Positions 27,126 to 36,931 of a stretch of 41,971 nucleotides of DNA are shown here, piece by piece. The DNA comes from an uncultured Chromatiaceae bacterium. Lineage in GTDB: Bacteria > Pseudomonadota > Gammaproteobacteria > DRLM01. Under the pieces are notes generated by a model. That model was given only the letters and a program-made list of their open reading frames with translations, was not told where the DNA came from and ran no database searches. A program made the translations under genes and the position numbers. Positions within the stretch are counted from its first letter, which is position 1. Every line of letters starts with the position of its first letter. The stretch is from the NCBI GenBank assembly GCA_945787555.1, contig CALZJG010000133.1:1-41971 (forward strand). Reading direction: 5' to 3'.

Positions 27126-27701
27126 ATGTTCCCAAGAACCGTTGTTGCCGGTTTGATTATGGCTGTGAGCGCCAGTGCCAGTGCGCAGTCCGTCGATGTC
27201 AGCCTCAGTGACGACACCGCCAAGTTCACCTACAGCCAAGCCGTGGGTAAGCAGGGCTTCGGTCGGGGAGCCTGGGACGCCAGTGTGCTGTTCAATGACG
27301 ACGATGATTTCTTCGGCTCGCTCGGCGTGCATGTGATGGGTGAGGCGGGCAGTGGTGCGCCCGGTCTCGACGCCGGTGTAGGGCTCAAATTCTATGGCAT
27401 GAGTGCCGGCGATTACGAAGCCGCCGCCGTGGCGATCAGCGGTTTGCTGCACTTTGCGCCGCCTGCCGCGCCGCGTTTTCATTTCCGCGGTTACGCGAAT
27501 TTCGCGCCCAGCGTGGTGACCTTCATGGACGGTGATGACTTTACCGAGATCGGTATTGACCTCGGTTATGAAATCGTGCGCGATGCGGTGTTCTACGTCG
27601 GCTATCGCCGTGTCACGCTGGATTTGGATATCGACAAGCAGAAACCGAAGGATGTGAAACTGGACCGTGGCGCCCATGTGGGGATACGTTTTAGCTTCTA
27701 G
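27126..27701 (+). CDS. YfaZ family outer membrane protein
   Basis: The protein has 191 residues. A signal peptide (about 1-20, cleavage after ASAQ) is followed by alternating hydrophobic strands of an outer-membrane barrel that ends in Phe (GIRFSF), the usual assembly signal for the BAM complex. Segments such as YEIVRDAVFYVGYRR are typical of YfaZ. Its function is unknown. It is preceded by its own promoter and a strong ribosome site. Confidence 0.83.
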   Translation: MFPRTVVAGLIMAVSASASAQSVDVSLSDDTAKFTYSQAVGKQGFGRGAWDASVLFNDDDDFFGSLGVHVMGEAGSGAPGLDAGVGLKFYGMSAGDYEAAAVAISGLLHFAPPAAPRFHFRGYANFAPSVVTFMDGDDFTEIGIDLGYEIVRDAVFYVGYRRVTLDLDIDKQKPKDVKLDRGAHVGIRFSF

Positions 27702-27778
27702 GTTGACTTCAGGGTGCGGGGGGTACGACCGATAACGGGGCGATAGCGCTGCTCTTCGCACAGGGATTTGTTCGGTCG

Positions 27779-28069
27779 ATGTTGATCAACAACACACTTC
27801 ACACGCACTACAAGCCATATTCTCCGCCGCCGGAACGGCCGGCGGCGCCCAGCAAGCCCGAGGCGACGGAGCGGGTGGTGGAAGGTGAGTTGTTGCGCGA
27901 GCGCACCGGTCGTGATCAGGAATGGTTCAGTCGGGCGTTCCGGCGCTCGGCCGCCGAGGCGGCCGCCTCCCCTGCCGCGCGTCAGGCCATCCATGCCTAT
28001 TTGGATCATGCCAGCGATGACGAGGGCGGAGACGGCGTCACGCCGCGGCGCGTGGATTACTACGTATAA
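27779..28069 (+). CDS. Hypothetical protein, 96 residues
   Basis: This small soluble, acidic protein has no signal or membrane segment. A Pro-rich N-terminal third is followed by a helix (EWFSRAFRRSAAEAAAS) and a tail (AIHAYLDHAS...RRVDYYV) that recalls small gammaproteobacterial proteins ending in a short QAIxAY...xDxYA segment. The ATG has a weak AGGGA site upstream. Codon use is like that of the neighbours. No function can be assigned. Confidence 0.6.
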   Translation: MLINNTLHTHYKPYSPPPERPAAPSKPEATERVVEGELLRERTGRDQEWFSRAFRRSAAEAAASPAARQAIHAYLDHASDDEGGDGVTPRRVDYYV

Positions 28070-28110
28070 CGCCTATTCAATGGCGACGTTGAGAGCCTCT
28101 GGGAGAGAGA

Positions 28111-28587
28111 GTGCACGCCGAAGATCGGATTATTCTACGCGATTTGTTGAGTGCGCAGCGTTGGGCCGCTTTGGCGACCTTGCGTGAGGACGGCGTGCCG
28201 TATGTCTCCTATGTGGCTTATGTCGCCGAGCCGGATTACTCCGGTTGTTTTCTGCACTTGAGCCGCCTAGCCCCGCACACACACTACTTGTTGAGCGGAG
28301 GGCGTGTGTCATTGGGCATCAGCGCGCCGGATGACGGTACCGGTGATCCGCAATTGTTGCCGCGCGTCACGCTGACTGGAACGATTGAAACACTGGCGCG
28401 CGATACGCCCGCGTACGCGGCGGCCCGCGCGCTTTATTTGGCACGCTTGCCCGAGGCGGAGCGTTTGTTCGGCTTCGGCGATTTTGTCTTATTTCGTGTG
28501 CGCGTCACCGCGGCGCGCTACGTAGGTGGATTTGCGCGCGCAGCGACGCTGAGCGATGAGGAACTGCGGCGTGTGGCGCAATCATGA
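28111..28587 (+). CDS. Pyridoxamine 5'-phosphate oxidase-like (HugZ-type) protein
   Basis: The protein has 158 residues. It starts at GTG after a GGGAGAGAG site. The split-barrel FMN-binding fold is visible: RWAALATLREDGVPYVSYVAYV, then a strand ending LHLSRLAPHT and the segment NVxGD-like PRVTLTGTIETL. HugZ-type proteins bind heme or flavin; the C-terminal DUF2470 domain found in some is absent. The reaction is unknown. It lies between a small hypothetical gene and an outer membrane barrel gene. Confidence 0.8.
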   Translation: MHAEDRIILRDLLSAQRWAALATLREDGVPYVSYVAYVAEPDYSGCFLHLSRLAPHTHYLLSGGRVSLGISAPDDGTGDPQLLPRVTLTGTIETLARDTPAYAAARALYLARLPEAERLFGFGDFVLFRVRVTAARYVGGFARAATLSDEELRRVAQS

Positions 28588-28657
28588 AAGCTTGTAGTTC
28601 GTCGCGGTGTTGATGCAACATGGCGCACAGGTTTGCGTAACAGGGATGGAGATCGGC

Positions 28658-29392
28658 ATGAAACGCTTGAGTGTGGTGTTGATGAGCATGTCACTGTGGC
28701 TGGCGGCCGACGCGTGGGCGTTGGGTCCCGTGGATGTGGACGTGCAATTGGGTACCTGGAAAAAGGATGTTAGTGGTCAGGTCCAATCGAGCGGGGATGA
28801 CCTCGATGTCGAGGGAGACCTGGAATTGGATGAAGATACGGCCTTCTATGCCCGAGGTCGCTTCCATGTCATCGCGCTCGGCAATTTATATGCTTCCTAC
28901 ACGCCGATGGAGCATGCGGGTAGGAATACTTTGTCTCGCACCGTGACTTTCGGCGACGAGACGTTCACGGCCGGCTCCGCGATATCGTCCGAGATCGAGT
29001 TCGATATGTATGATGTGGCTTGGACGGCGACACCGTTGAGTCTGGCGGTCGCGGAATTAGAGCTGGGACTCAATATCAAGTATCTCGATGGCAGCGTGAC
29101 GGTGAGCGATGGCACTCAATCCGACAGCGCCGACCTCTCCGTGCCGGTGCCCATGCTCAAGGCGGTGTTGCGTTTCAATTTGCCATTGGTCAGCGCCGAG
29201 TTGGAAGGTGCGGGGATCGCCTATGGTGGGAATCACTTTTATGATTTGAGTGCACAGGCGCGCGTGACGGTGTTTCCGTTCTTGTACGTGACCGGCGGAT
29301 ACCGACTCTTGGATGTGGAGTTGGAGGATGGCGATGACCGCGCCGACATCAAGATCGGCGGGCCGTTCCTAGGATTGGGAGTGGATTTATAA
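28658..29392 (+). CDS. TIGR04219-type outer membrane beta-barrel protein
   Basis: The ATG at 28658 is chosen for its GGAGATCGG ribosome site and the signal peptide that follows (KRLSVVLMSMSLWLAADAWA). The open frame starts earlier at 28607. The 244-residue product begins after cleavage with LGPVDVDVQLGTWKKDVSG, typical of the TIGR04219 barrel family, and consists of alternating strands to a terminal Leu. The transport or structural role is unknown. Confidence 0.82.
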   Translation: MKRLSVVLMSMSLWLAADAWALGPVDVDVQLGTWKKDVSGQVQSSGDDLDVEGDLELDEDTAFYARGRFHVIALGNLYASYTPMEHAGRNTLSRTVTFGDETFTAGSAISSEIEFDMYDVAWTATPLSLAVAELELGLNIKYLDGSVTVSDGTQSDSADLSVPVPMLKAVLRFNLPLVSAELEGAGIAYGGNHFYDLSAQARVTVFPFLYVTGGYRLLDVELEDGDDRADIKIGGPFLGLGVDL

Positions 29393-29400
29393 ATCCGGTC

Positions 29401-29550
29401 TCAATCGAACTGATATTCCAGCCACGGCTTGAACAGCAGGCTGAGCAAAATGGCCAGGATGTAATCCTTGTAAACGCTCAATGCGCCCAGGGCCTCCGGG
29501 GTGTAGGTGATGACCATCATGGTTCCGACTAACATAGCGATGCGCATCAT
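29401..29550 (-). CDS. Small membrane peptide, 49 residues
   Basis: An AGGAG site 10 bases upstream supports the ATG at 29550. The peptide (MMRIAMLVGTMMVITYTPEA to KPWLEYQFD) has two hydrophobic stretches, at 3-16 and 30-41. The frame is open further upstream but lacks a start signal there. It is convergent with the TIGR04219 gene and divergent from the MutT fusion. Family unknown. Confidence 0.5.
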   Translation of the reverse strand: MMRIAMLVGTMMVITYTPEALGALSVYKDYILAILLSLLFKPWLEYQFD

Positions 29551-29672
29551 GGTTGTTTCTCCTGTGGTGATCCGCTTGATTGCTAGCGTCCATGATGTCA
29601 CAGGCACGGCAAGATGCTGTGGCGTGGTTGGCAAGGGCCTTGTGAACCACGCCGCATTCTCATCAAGAATGT

Positions 29673-30644
29673 ATGAATTCTTTGCCTGACAGTCCCATAT
29701 CTGATGCGCTGCATGTGGTCGCGGCGGTGGTCGTCGATGTGGCAGGCCGAGTACTGTTGGCGCGTCGTCCCGAACATGTGCATCAGGGCGGTTTGTGGGA
29801 ATTCCCCGGCGGCAAAGTCGAAGCAGGCGAGACCGCTCTGCAAGCGCTGGTCCGCGAACTGCACGAGGAAGTGGCCATCGAGGTCGAATCCGCGCGACCG
29901 CTGATCCGCATTCATCACCGCTATCCCGATAAGACCGTGTTGCTCGATGTGTGGCGAGTTAAGCGCTACACGGGTAGCGCGCATGGCCGTGAGGGACAGC
30001 CCGTGGCGTGGGTGGCGCCGCGTGAATTGCCCAGCTATGCGGTGCCGGCGGCCAATCGTCCCATCGTTGCCGCGGCGCGCTTGCCCGAGCACTATCTTAT
30101 TACGCCTGAACCGGGTGATGAGGCACGCTTTCTCGCCGGCGTGCGTCGGGCGTTCGAGGGGGGCATACGTTTGGTGCAGTTGCGGGCCAAGTCGCTGCCG
30201 TCAGAACAATATCGCCGCTTGGCGGCGGCGGTGATCGCGCTGGGGCGTGAATACGAGGCCGCCGTGTTACTCAATGCGCCGGCCGAGTGGGTGCGCGAAC
30301 TGGGTGCGGCGGGCATGCAGCTGACGGGGCAGGGCTTGCACGCCCTATCGACGCGCCCGTTACCCGCCGAATATTGGGTGGCCGCTTCTTGTCACACGCC
30401 AGAGGACTTGCAGCAGGCCGAGCGTATCGGCGCCGACTTCGCGCTGTTATCGCCCGTGCTGGCGACCGCCAGCCATCCCGAAACGCTGCCCTTGGGATGG
30501 AAAGCTTTCTCTGCGTGGGTCGAGTCGGCTGCGGTGCCGGTTTATGCCTTGGGTGGTTTGGGGGGCGAGGATACCCCTGTGGCGCAAGCCCATGGCGCGC
30601 AAGGCGTGGCGGCGATATCCGGCTTGTGGCCGGCGGAGGCGTAG
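29673..30644 (+). CDS. mutT: MutT Nudix hydrolase fused to a thiamine-phosphate-synthase-like domain
   Basis: The protein has 323 residues and two domains. Residues 12-135 are a Nudix domain with GGKVEAGETALQALVRELHEEV matching the GX5EX7REUXEE box (written here as family pattern), and it would clear 8-oxo-dGTP. Residues about 145-320 are a TIM barrel like ThiE, with LVQLRAKSLP and a GGLGGED loop. The pairing is common in gammaproteobacteria, where the second domain often lacks proven synthase activity. The gene is monocistronic here, followed by REP repeats. Confidence 0.9.
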   Translation: MNSLPDSPISDALHVVAAVVVDVAGRVLLARRPEHVHQGGLWEFPGGKVEAGETALQALVRELHEEVAIEVESARPLIRIHHRYPDKTVLLDVWRVKRYTGSAHGREGQPVAWVAPRELPSYAVPAANRPIVAAARLPEHYLITPEPGDEARFLAGVRRAFEGGIRLVQLRAKSLPSEQYRRLAAAVIALGREYEAAVLLNAPAEWVRELGAAGMQLTGQGLHALSTRPLPAEYWVAASCHTPEDLQQAERIGADFALLSPVLATASHPETLPLGWKAFSAWVESAAVPVYALGGLGGEDTPVAQAHGAQGVAAISGLWPAEA

Positions 30645-30766
30645 CGAATGCAGCATGCGTGCTCGATGACGGAGCCTTGGTCCCCTTGCTCCGTTCGAAG
30701 GGGAAGTTGGGGATTGAGCTTAGACCGGGCGTCACCTCTTTCCTGCCCCTTCCAGCCTCGTACAGA

Positions 30767-30891
30767 GTAGCTCAGGGTGCACGCAGCGCCCCCTGACAGC
30801 GCTACCGGAACCGCGCACACCCACAGGGCTGGCGTCATCGGTGAGGCCGCGGGTTGTCAGGTAACCGCTTGCGCGGCGACCTGATCTACGG
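30767..30891 (+). repeat. Composite REP pair (type A then inverted type B)
   Basis: Type A at 30767-30798 (GTAGCTCAGGGTG...CCCCCTGACAG) and type B at 30853-30891 (TTGTCAGGTAACCG...CGACCTGATCTACG) are in opposite orientation. The pair and its spacer match the minus strand of 12605-12720. The rest of the 390-bp gap between the MutT fusion and yacG shows no gene. Confidence 0.7.
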
Positions 30892-31032
30892 CTATTTCTC
30901 CGCCATCGGGATATAGCTTGGGTGGCGCACTGATGTGAGGGCCGTGCTTGCCGATCGACCGGACTCGGAGGGGCGCCTCCCTCCTGGTAGGGCAAGAGCG
31001 AGCGATGATAGGGCGATTAGCCGACGCGAGTT

Positions 31033-31224
31033 CTAGTCTGGTTCTGAGTCCAGGCGCGTTTCCAGGTCGACCGGCGTGTCCTCGCTGGGAATACGATAGT
31101 CCTCGGATGCCCATTGTCCTAGGTCGATCATGCGGCAGCGTTCGCTGCAAAAGGGGCGCTGGCGCGCCTGCGCCGTCCATTCGACGAGGGTGCCGCAAGT
31201 CGGACAATGTACCGTGACGCTCAT
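31033..31224 (-). CDS. yacG: DNA gyrase inhibitor YacG
   Basis: The protein has 63 residues. YacG is a zinc-finger protein that binds GyrB. The ligands are CPTC near the N-terminus and CSERC (Cys-x3-Cys type) near 25-30, followed by [14 protein letters not shown], the family signature. The start at 31224 overlaps the zapD stop as ATGA. It is the last gene of the pilB-yacG cluster. Confidence 0.93.
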   Translation of the reverse strand: MSVTVHCPTCGTLVEWTAQARQRPFCSERCRMIDLGQWASEDYRIPSEDTPVDLETRLDSEPD

Positions 31225-31988
31225 ATCACACAACAGGTGAGTCGAAAGTCCACGTCGGTGTCGGTTTGCACCGCGTGACCGTCGGGCAGGTAGTGCATGA
31301 AGCGCACCGTGAAGCGGTGGCGACCGCCGCTCACTTCCGCGAAGTAGGCGGCCTCCGCCGGCAGCGTGACACGCACCAATTGGCAGGGCGCGCCGGGATC
31401 GAGGGCGCGTTGATAGAAACCACCCACGGCCAATTCGCGGGTGCCGGTGGCGCTGTCGCGGATCAAGCGCAGCAACAATTGCACCGACAGCCGCACCGGC
31501 TCAAACACGTTGTACCAGTTGCGCAGATCCGACAAACGCTCTTCGGCGGGACGTTCCAGCCAGTAATGATAGCCCGGCAGGTCAAAATCGCAGGTGCCGC
31601 CGGGAATGCTCGAGCGTTGTTTGATGCTGTTGAGAAATTCGTTTTGGCGCAGCGTCTGGCCGATCTGGCCTTGTAGGCTGTGCATGCGATCGACCAAGGC
31701 GTCGAATTCATCCAAGAGCTGGCCGAGGCGGGTGCGATCGACGCCGGGAGTGTGTTCCAGCGCGGCGAGCGCGCCCATCTGACGTTCCAACTCCTTCATC
31801 ACTTCGGTCTTCAAATCGGTGCGGCCGAAAATGCTCAAGATGTCCAGCAAGCTGGCCAGCGCACTGCGGCTGTCCCACATCGAAGTGCCGGACAGGTGAG
31901 CGTCGGCCTGACGGAACAGAAACTCCAAGCGCAGGAAAGTGCGGGCGCGTTCGTTCAGGGGCTGTTCGTAGATGACTTGCTGTTGCAC
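31221..31988 (-). CDS. zapD: Cell division protein ZapD
   Basis: The protein has 255 residues. ZapD (YacF) bundles FtsZ filaments at mid-cell. The family features [17 protein letters not shown] near the start and [10 protein letters not shown] in the centre are clear. The start is GTG (31988). It is co-directional with coaE and yacG, the usual coaE-zapD-yacG order next to pilD. The protein is probably soluble and largely helical in its N-terminal half. Confidence 0.94.
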   Translation of the reverse strand: MQQQVIYEQPLNERARTFLRLEFLFRQADAHLSGTSMWDSRSALASLLDILSIFGRTDLKTEVMKELERQMGALAALEHTPGVDRTRLGQLLDEFDALVDRMHSLQGQIGQTLRQNEFLNSIKQRSSIPGGTCDFDLPGYHYWLERPAEERLSDLRNWYNVFEPVRLSVQLLLRLIRDSATGTRELAVGGFYQRALDPGAPCQLVRVTLPAEAAYFAEVSGGRHRFTVRFMHYLPDGHAVQTDTDVDFRLTCCVI

Positions 31989-32115
31989 GCTGAGTAGTGT
32001 CGTTTAGTCGTGGCTGGTTGGAGCCGGTCATAGGAGTGTGCCGCGCGCTGCATGAGCGGATCGCGGGCGCGCCGATGGGCTAGTGTAAGCCATCGCGTCG
32101 AAGAGCTAAAAGGTT

Positions 32116-32718
32116 TTATCGGTCTCGACCGGCCAAGTCGAGGTATTTGGCGTGCAGCGCGGCGACGCGGTGGCGCAGGGTATCGATGTCCGCGTCGTTG
32201 TTTAGCACCTCGTCGGCGGCGGCCAGGCGCGTGGCACGGTCGCTCTGCGCGGCCAAGATGGCGTCGATGAATTCAGGCGCGAGGCCATCGCGCAACTGCG
32301 CCCGCCGCCGTTGCAGCGCGACGGGGACATCCACGACCAGTACACGATCGACGTGCTCGGTCTGGCCGCTTTCCACCAGCAGAGGAATCATGAAGAGACA
32401 GTAGGGCGCATCGAGTTGCGCGGCACGGCGGTGCATTTCGGCCAGGATACGCGGGTGCAGGATGGCCTCCAGGGCGCGGCGCTGTGCGGGATCATGGAAA
32501 ACGCGCTCGCGCAGGGCGGTGCGGTTCAGGGTGCCGTCGCTGTGCAGCACTGCGGACCCGAAATGGGTGGCAATCTCCGCCAGCGCGGCGCTGCCCGGAG
32601 TCACGACCTCGCGCGCGATGGCGTCGGCGTCGATCACCGGGACGCCCAATGCGGCGAACAATGTCGCCACGGTGGATTTGCCGCTGGCCAGTCCGCCTGT
32701 CAGTCCGACGAGGTACAT
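32116..32718 (-). CDS. coaE: Dephospho-CoA kinase
   Basis: The protein has 200 residues. CoaE adds the 3' phosphate in the last step of CoA synthesis. The P-loop is GGLASGKST (8-16), and DADAIARE is the substrate-side motif. The length is normal. It lies between pilD and zapD; a gap of 127 bp follows before zapD. With coaD, two CoA genes are in the window but far apart. Confidence 0.95.
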   Translation of the reverse strand: MYLVGLTGGLASGKSTVATLFAALGVPVIDADAIAREVVTPGSAALAEIATHFGSAVLHSDGTLNRTALRERVFHDPAQRRALEAILHPRILAEMHRRAAQLDAPYCLFMIPLLVESGQTEHVDRVLVVDVPVALQRRRAQLRDGLAPEFIDAILAAQSDRATRLAAADEVLNNDADIDTLRHRVAALHAKYLDLAGRDR

Positions 32719-32748
32719 GGCGCTAGGGTACCGCGCCTGGCACCGGCT

Positions 32749-33645
32749 TCACATCCCGATAGCAGAGAAGTAGAGCCCGGTGATGGCGTCGCCCCACAAC
32801 AGCGTGAGCCAGCCGGCGGCGGCGAGATAGGGGCCGAAGGGAATGGGGATGTTGCGGTCACGGCCGCGCGCGACGATGAGGGTGATGCCCACCACCGCGC
32901 CGACCACCGAGGAGAGGAGGATCACCACCGGCAGCGCTTGCCAGCCCAACCACGCGCCCAGCATCGCCAGTAATTTGAAATCGCCGTAGCCCATGCCTTC
33001 CTTGCCGGTGGCCCATTTGAAGAGGACGTAAATCGACCACAGGCTGAGATACCCGGCCGCCGCACCGAGGATGCTGGTGCGCGGGTCGGTGAAGACGCCG
33101 GCGAGACTGAGCAACAAGCCCAACCACAGAAAAGGTAGCGTGATGCTATCGGGCAGGAGCTGATGATCGAAGTCGATCATGGTCAACGCAATCAGCGCCC
33201 AGGTGAGCAACAAAGCCGCTCCCGCCGCCCAACCGAAACCGAAGTGCCAGGCCACGAGGCCGGAGAGCAAGCCGGTGATCGCCTCGATGATCGGATAGCG
33301 CGGCGAGATGCGCGCCTGGCACGCCGTGCAGCGGCCTTTTTGCAGCGCATAGCTGAGCAGGGGAATGTTCTCGTGGGCGCGGATGGCGTGGCCGCAGTGC
33401 GGACAGCGCGAGCGCGGAGTCACGAGATTGAATGCTTGGCTATCGCCAGTCTTGGTATCAGTGGGTTCCGCCGGCGTATCGGGATGCAGCAGTTCCTCAC
33501 ATTGCGCGTTCCACTCGCGCTGCATCATGATTGGCAGGCGGTATATCACCACATTTAAAAAACTACCCACCAACAGACCGAGCGCCACTATGGTGACGAC
33601 GAAGGCCCAGGGATAGAGGGTGAAGAACTGTGCCCAGTCGCTCAC
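32749..33645 (-). CDS. pilD: Type IV prepilin peptidase
   Basis: The protein has 298 residues. PilD cuts the leader of prepilins after Gly and methylates the new N-terminus at the inner membrane. The zinc-binding CPHC and CTAC pairs lie in the cytoplasmic loop (near 81-110), and the catalytic aspartates are in MIDFDHQLLPD and GYGDFKLL. About eight membrane helices are predicted by eye. It follows pilC after 38 bp. Confidence 0.95.
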   Translation of the reverse strand: MSDWAQFFTLYPWAFVVTIVALGLLVGSFLNVVIYRLPIMMQREWNAQCEELLHPDTPAEPTDTKTGDSQAFNLVTPRSRCPHCGHAIRAHENIPLLSYALQKGRCTACQARISPRYPIIEAITGLLSGLVAWHFGFGWAAGAALLLTWALIALTMIDFDHQLLPDSITLPFLWLGLLLSLAGVFTDPRTSILGAAAGYLSLWSIYVLFKWATGKEGMGYGDFKLLAMLGAWLGWQALPVVILLSSVVGAVVGITLIVARGRDRNIPIPFGPYLAAAGWLTLLWGDAITGLYFSAIGM

Positions 33646-33683
33646 GGTGGGGGTGCTTTCTTGGTCTCGCTCGTTGGGTGCGG

Positions 33684-34907
33684 TTACACCACTTGGCCCA
33701 TCTTAAAGATGGGCAGGTACATCGCAATGACCAGGCCGCCGATGATGACGCCGAGGAAGGCCATGATGAGCGGTTCCAACAGACTGCTCAGGCCGTCCAC
33801 CGCGTTGTCCACTTCCTCTTCATAAAAGTCGGCCACTTTGGACAGCATGGCATCCAAGGACCCGGCTTCCTCGCCGATGGCCACCATTTGCACCACCATA
33901 TTGGGAAACAGGCCGGTTTGGCGCATGCCCATTTGCAGCGACACGCCGGTGGCGACCTCGTCACGCATGCGTAAGATAGCGGTGGTGTACTTGATGTTGC
34001 CGGCCGCACCCGCGACCGTGGTCAAAGCTTCCACCAGCGGCACACCGGCGGCGAACATGGTAGCGAGTGTGCGCGCGAACCGGGCGATGGCGGCTTTGTT
34101 GACGATGGTGCCCAGCACGGGAATCTGCAGCGTCAGGCGATCCAGCATATGGTTGAATTTGACCGAGCGCCTTTTCGCTTCCACGAAGGCATAGCCCGCC
34201 CCGGCGATCACGCCCATCATCAGCCACCAGTATTCCGTTACGAAGTCGGACATGTTGACGACCATCTGGGTCAGGGCCGGCAAGTCGGCGCCGAAGCCTT
34301 CGAACAGTGCTTGGAACTGCGGCACCACATAATAGAGCAGGATGGTGGTGACGATGAAGGCGGCGACGACTACCGCGCTGGGATAGAACATCGCTTTCTT
34401 GATTTTGCCCTTGATGGCCTCGACTTTTTCCTTGTAGAGGGCGATCTTGTGCAGCAGGCCTTCGAGGATACCGGCCTGCTCGCCGGCGCGTACTAGATTG
34501 CAGTACAGTTCGTCGAAATGACGCGGATGCTTGGCCAGGGCCTCGGACAAGGAGCTGCCGCCCTCGACATCGGCCTTGACGGCCATGATGAGTTCTTGCA
34601 TGCCCGCATTCTCGTGGCCGCGGCCGATGATCTCGAAGGACTGCACCAGCGGCACGCCCGAGCTCATCATGGTGGCCATTTGGCGGCTGAACACGGCGAT
34701 GTCCTTGGCGACGATTTTCTTTTTGGCCGCGCCGCCGAACAGCGGTTTGGGTTTCTTCTTCACCTTGAGCGGATTGATGCCCTGGCGGCGCAGTTCGGCC
34801 TTGACCAAGGCGGGAGAAGGTCCGCGTATCTCGCCCTTGGTGCGGGCACCTTTGCGGTCCGTGCCTTCCCAGATAAAGGTTGCCTGATTTGCAGTTTTTT
34901 CAGCCAC
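33684..34907 (-). CDS. pilC: Type IV pilus inner membrane platform protein
   Basis: The protein has 407 residues. PilC anchors the extension motor to the inner membrane. Two GspF/PilC domains are seen, with GEQAGILEGLL near 130-145 and the repeat GEEAGSLDAMLS near 330-345. Three membrane helices are present. It starts 2 bp after pilB. Confidence 0.95.
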   Translation of the reverse strand: MAEKTANQATFIWEGTDRKGARTKGEIRGPSPALVKAELRRQGINPLKVKKKPKPLFGGAAKKKIVAKDIAVFSRQMATMMSSGVPLVQSFEIIGRGHENAGMQELIMAVKADVEGGSSLSEALAKHPRHFDELYCNLVRAGEQAGILEGLLHKIALYKEKVEAIKGKIKKAMFYPSAVVVAAFIVTTILLYYVVPQFQALFEGFGADLPALTQMVVNMSDFVTEYWWLMMGVIAGAGYAFVEAKRRSVKFNHMLDRLTLQIPVLGTIVNKAAIARFARTLATMFAAGVPLVEALTTVAGAAGNIKYTTAILRMRDEVATGVSLQMGMRQTGLFPNMVVQMVAIGEEAGSLDAMLSKVADFYEEEVDNAVDGLSSLLEPLIMAFLGVIIGGLVIAMYLPIFKMGQVV

Positions 34908-34909
34908 AG

Positions 34910-36631
34910 TTACACCGTAATGACGCGGTTGATTTCAGCCAGACTCGTCATGCCGTCGCGGACCTTTTTTAAGCCCGATTTGTGCAGATCGGCAATGCCT
35001 TCGCGCTTGGCCTGATCAGCGAGGGCCAACGCGTTGCCACCCTCCATGATGAGTCGTCCCATAGTCTCCGATATCGGCATGACTTGATAAATCCCCACTC
35101 GGCCTTTATAGCCGTCGCTGCATTTATCGCAGCCGACCGGTCCGTAGAGCGTCAATTCCTCGATGCCGTCTTCCTCGTAGCCAGCTTCAAGCAATGCCTC
35201 GGGCGGTAGATAAACCGGCTCCTTGCAATGCTTGCACAAACGGCGCGCCAAACGTTGGGCGACGATCAGCGACACCGCGGTGGCGATATTGAACGGTGGC
35301 ACGCCCATATTGGCGAGTCGGTTCAGCGTTTGCGGCGCGTCGTTGGTATGCAGGGTGGAGAATACCATATGGCCGGTTTGCGCTGCTTTAATGGCGATCT
35401 CGGCTGTTTCCAGATCACGTATCTCACCCACCATGATGATGTCGGGATCTTGGCGCAAGAAGGCGCGCAGCGCCGAGGGGAAGGTCAGCCCCGCCTTGAT
35501 GTTGACGTTGACTTGGTTGATGCCGGCCAAGTTGATTTCCGCCGGATCCTCGGCAGTGGAAATGTTGCGGTCCTCGGTGTTGAGGATATTGAGACAGGTA
35601 TACAGCGAGACGGTTTTACCGCTACCCGTGGGGCCGGTGACCAGCACCATGCCGTAGGGGCGGTGCACCGCTTCCAGCAGTGCTTCTTTCTGTTCCGGCT
35701 CGAAGCCCAGGGCGTCGACGCCCAGCGTGGCGCTGGTCGGATCGAGAATACGCATCACGATTTTCTCACCCCACAAAGTGGGGCACGTGCTGACGCGAAA
35801 ATCGATGGCGCGATTCTTGGACAGGGTCATCTTCATGCGCCCGTCCTGCGGCACGCGCCGCTCGGAGATGTCCAGGCGCGACATCACCTTGATGCGCGCC
35901 GACATTTTCGGCGCCAGCGCGATGGGCGGTGTGGCCACTTCGCGCAATATGCCGTCTTGGCGGAGGCGCACACGATAGCTTTTTTCATAGGGCTCGAAGT
36001 GGATGTCCGAGGCACCCTTGTTGATGGCGTCCAGCAGCACTTTGTTGATGAAGCGCACCACCGGGGTATCGTCGACCTCGGCCTCGCTGACATCCGCGCC
36101 AAAATCTTCGTCACCGCCGCTGATTTCCAGGTCGTCGAGCGAGGTGTCGGTCAAATCCACCATGGTGGCGTTGCTTGCCTCCATGGTCTTTTCAATGGCC
36201 TTGACCAGTTTGTCGTATTGCACCAGCACCGGCTCGGCGTTGAGTCCGGCCTGGAATTTGATCTCATCCAGTGCTTGTAGATTGGTGGGGTCGCACACCG
36301 CCACGAACATGCGATTGCCGCGCTTGTATAGTGGCAAGGCATTGTGCTTGCGCACCAGCTTTTCCTCGATCAGTTCGGCCGCCAGGTGGTCGGGATCGAT
36401 GGTGTCGATGTCGAACAAGGGCACGCCGAATTCGGCGGCACCGGTCTCGGCGATGGTGTAACTGTCCAGGGTCTGGCTGTCCACCAGTTGGGCGACGAAG
36501 GAGATCTTTTTCTTCGCCGCCTCCTCATGGGCGAGCCGCGCCTGCGCATCGCTGAGCAAGCCGTCGATGACCAGCTTGCGCGCCAGGCCGCTTAAGCGAG
36601 GGGGTTGATTCGAAGGAGCTGTATTGGCCAT
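34910..36631 (-). CDS. pilB: Type IV pilus extension ATPase
   Basis: The protein has 573 residues. PilB powers pilus polymerisation. An N-terminal MshEN-type domain (about 1-150) is followed by the ATPase core with Walker A GPTGSGKT (333-340), Walker B region DPDIIMVGEIRD (395-406) and the zinc tetracysteine CKHC (466-469) with CDKC (501-504). It heads the pilB-C-D run. REP hairpin 36695-36728 lies upstream. Confidence 0.96.
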   Translation of the reverse strand: MANTAPSNQPPRLSGLARKLVIDGLLSDAQARLAHEEAAKKKISFVAQLVDSQTLDSYTIAETGAAEFGVPLFDIDTIDPDHLAAELIEEKLVRKHNALPLYKRGNRMFVAVCDPTNLQALDEIKFQAGLNAEPVLVQYDKLVKAIEKTMEASNATMVDLTDTSLDDLEISGGDEDFGADVSEAEVDDTPVVRFINKVLLDAINKGASDIHFEPYEKSYRVRLRQDGILREVATPPIALAPKMSARIKVMSRLDISERRVPQDGRMKMTLSKNRAIDFRVSTCPTLWGEKIVMRILDPTSATLGVDALGFEPEQKEALLEAVHRPYGMVLVTGPTGSGKTVSLYTCLNILNTEDRNISTAEDPAEINLAGINQVNVNIKAGLTFPSALRAFLRQDPDIIMVGEIRDLETAEIAIKAAQTGHMVFSTLHTNDAPQTLNRLANMGVPPFNIATAVSLIVAQRLARRLCKHCKEPVYLPPEALLEAGYEEDGIEELTLYGPVGCDKCSDGYKGRVGIYQVMPISETMGRLIMEGGNALALADQAKREGIADLHKSGLKKVRDGMTSLAEINRVITV

Positions 36632-36694
36632 ATCCGTTACCCGAGTGTGTCCTGCTCAGCTTGTATCGGCGCTCCCGGCGACATGTTTAGCTCT

Positions 36695-36728
36695 GTAGGT
36701 CAGGGCGCACGACAGCGCTTCCTGACAT
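36695..36728 (+). repeat. REP hairpin, type A
   Basis: GTCAGG and CCTGAC bracket GCGC...GCGC in the same layout as 37805-37832 and 38471-38497. It lies in the 350-bp gap between pilB and the pilA terminator, where no gene is seen. Confidence 0.7.
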
Positions 36729-36931
36729 TGTCTCGCGGCCTAGATGTTGGGTGGCGGACTAGGCGGCTCAAACCGCGATCGACCAAGATAATAGGCTGCG
36801 TGTCCGAATGCGTATTCCATGCGGCGCAGTGCGCTTCGCCTAGTGGATTCTGCCTGTTACGCCTTACCTGCTTTATCTAATGTGCCTGGCGAGAATCGTA
36901 GGGTGAGAGGGGGTCAGCGTACAGGGCAAGT

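Noticed and set aside
28111-28587. Full HugZ heme oxygenase
   Set aside because: Only the flavin-type split barrel is present. The C-terminal domain is missing, so heme breakdown is not claimed.
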